DNA from: an uncultured Roseovarius sp. | GTDB lineage: Bacteria; Pseudomonadota; Alphaproteobacteria; Rhodobacterales; Rhodobacteraceae | DNA length: 64,000 nucleotides | Assembly (NCBI RefSeq): GCF_913057115.1 | Contig: NZ_CAJXNN010000011.1 | Coordinates: 1 to 64,000, forward strand | Direction of reading: 5' to 3' | Shown here: positions 63,846 to 64,000 of the stretch, piece by piece | How the letters are laid out: the number at the start of each line of letters is the position of its first letter | Position numbering within the stretch: the stretch's first letter is position 1 | Notes under the pieces: model-generated | What the model was told of the DNA's origin: nothing | The model's input: only the letters and a program-made list of their open reading frames with translations | Database searches by the model: none | Program-made: the position numbers and the translations under genes

Positions 63846-64000
63846 ATGACAACGAAACCGCGCACCGCCACCACTTTCTCACCCCCCGTGATGGAGGCAC
63901 GCCGCTGGCTTGAGGGCGTGACATTCCCCGACGACCGCCCGCTGATCAACGTCAGCCAAGCCGCGCCGGTCGACCCGCCGCCTGAACAACTGCGCCAAGT
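63846..64000 (+). CDS. Class I/II aminotransferase, cut by window edge
   Basis: Only 51 residues are visible. FSPPVMEARRWLEGVTFPDD and PLINVSQAAPVDPPPEQLR match the N-terminus of PLP aminotransferases found after gpt in Rhodobacteraceae, as I recall. AAGGAGA precedes the ATG. The PLP lysine lies beyond the edge, so the call rests on the short N-terminal match. Confidence 0.6.
   Translation, partial: MTTKPRTATTFSPPVMEARRWLEGVTFPDDRPLINVSQAAPVDPPPEQLRQ

Overview
The window is a stretch of chromosome from a GC-rich alphaproteobacterium, most likely a marine member of the Rhodobacteraceae (Roseobacter group). The evidence is gene content and order: pyrC-pyrE, alr-mlaE-mlaF, a valine-degradation operon, paired dimethylglycine/sarcosine-dehydrogenase-like flavoproteins, a secreted RTX/Hint protein, a B12-dependent ribonucleotide reductase, a cold-shock/DUF192 pair, and an alphaproteobacterial LexA box. 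Most of it is ordinary core genome. I see no CRISPR array, prophage, intact insertion sequence or replication origin. Both window edges cut genes: a CoxE-like VWA protein on the left and an aminotransferase on the right.

Layout. 0-2 kb: a MoxR ATPase/VWA pair (-). 2-9.3 kb: an unrecognised protein, pyrC, pyrE, dnaB, alr and an Mla-type ABC transporter (+). 9.4-13.5 kb: isobutyryl-CoA dehydrogenase, 3-hydroxyisobutyryl-CoA hydrolase, 3-hydroxyisobutyrate dehydrogenase and a translationally coupled Crp/Fnr regulator, then a DUF2892 protein. 13.7-16.1 kb: a methyltransferase/glycosyltransferase pair. 16.1-28.2 kb (mostly -): uvrA with a LexA box, lpdA, DUF924, an MFS transporter, queA and a YhdP/AsmA-like giant. 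28.3-31.7 kb (+): bcp, a DUF455 ferritin-like protein, an M23 peptidase and a bactofilin. 31.7-33 kb: a DNA-methyltransferase C-terminal remnant, a palindromic element and an HNH nuclease. 33-38.6 kb: VOC, hotdog, enoyl-CoA hydratase, di-heme peroxidase, trmFO, gluQRS. 38.7-44.6 kb: two divergent FAD/GcvT flavoproteins and a MobA-like transferase. 44.7-48 kb: RTX/Hint protein. 48.8-52.7 kb: tRNA-Leu, YqaA-like protein, DsbB, an AsnC regulator facing arginase and ornithine cyclodeaminase. 52.7-55.3 kb: EF-hand protein, sigma factor, and an AT-richer sulfotransferase/glycosyltransferase pair. 55.5-64 kb: nrdJ with paired NrdR boxes, tRNA-Pro, DUF192/cold-shock, pdxH, fabI, LysE-type exporter, gpt.

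Functional units include valine catabolism with its own coupled regulator, arginine to ornithine to proline under a divergent Lrp/AsnC regulator, cell shape (M23 plus bactofilin), and B12-dependent dNTP synthesis under NrdR.

The most unusual signals are non-coding. (1) Two ~92-bp nested palindromes built from CGTACG cores each fill a gap between convergent genes (32.3 kb and 50.0 kb). (2) A family of GGGGGC-hairpin elements occurs at five places, always between co-directional genes. (3) A G9 tract in the sulfotransferase gene could allow phase variation. (4) Several operator-like palindromes sit in front of catabolic operons. All functions are inferred from sequence only.
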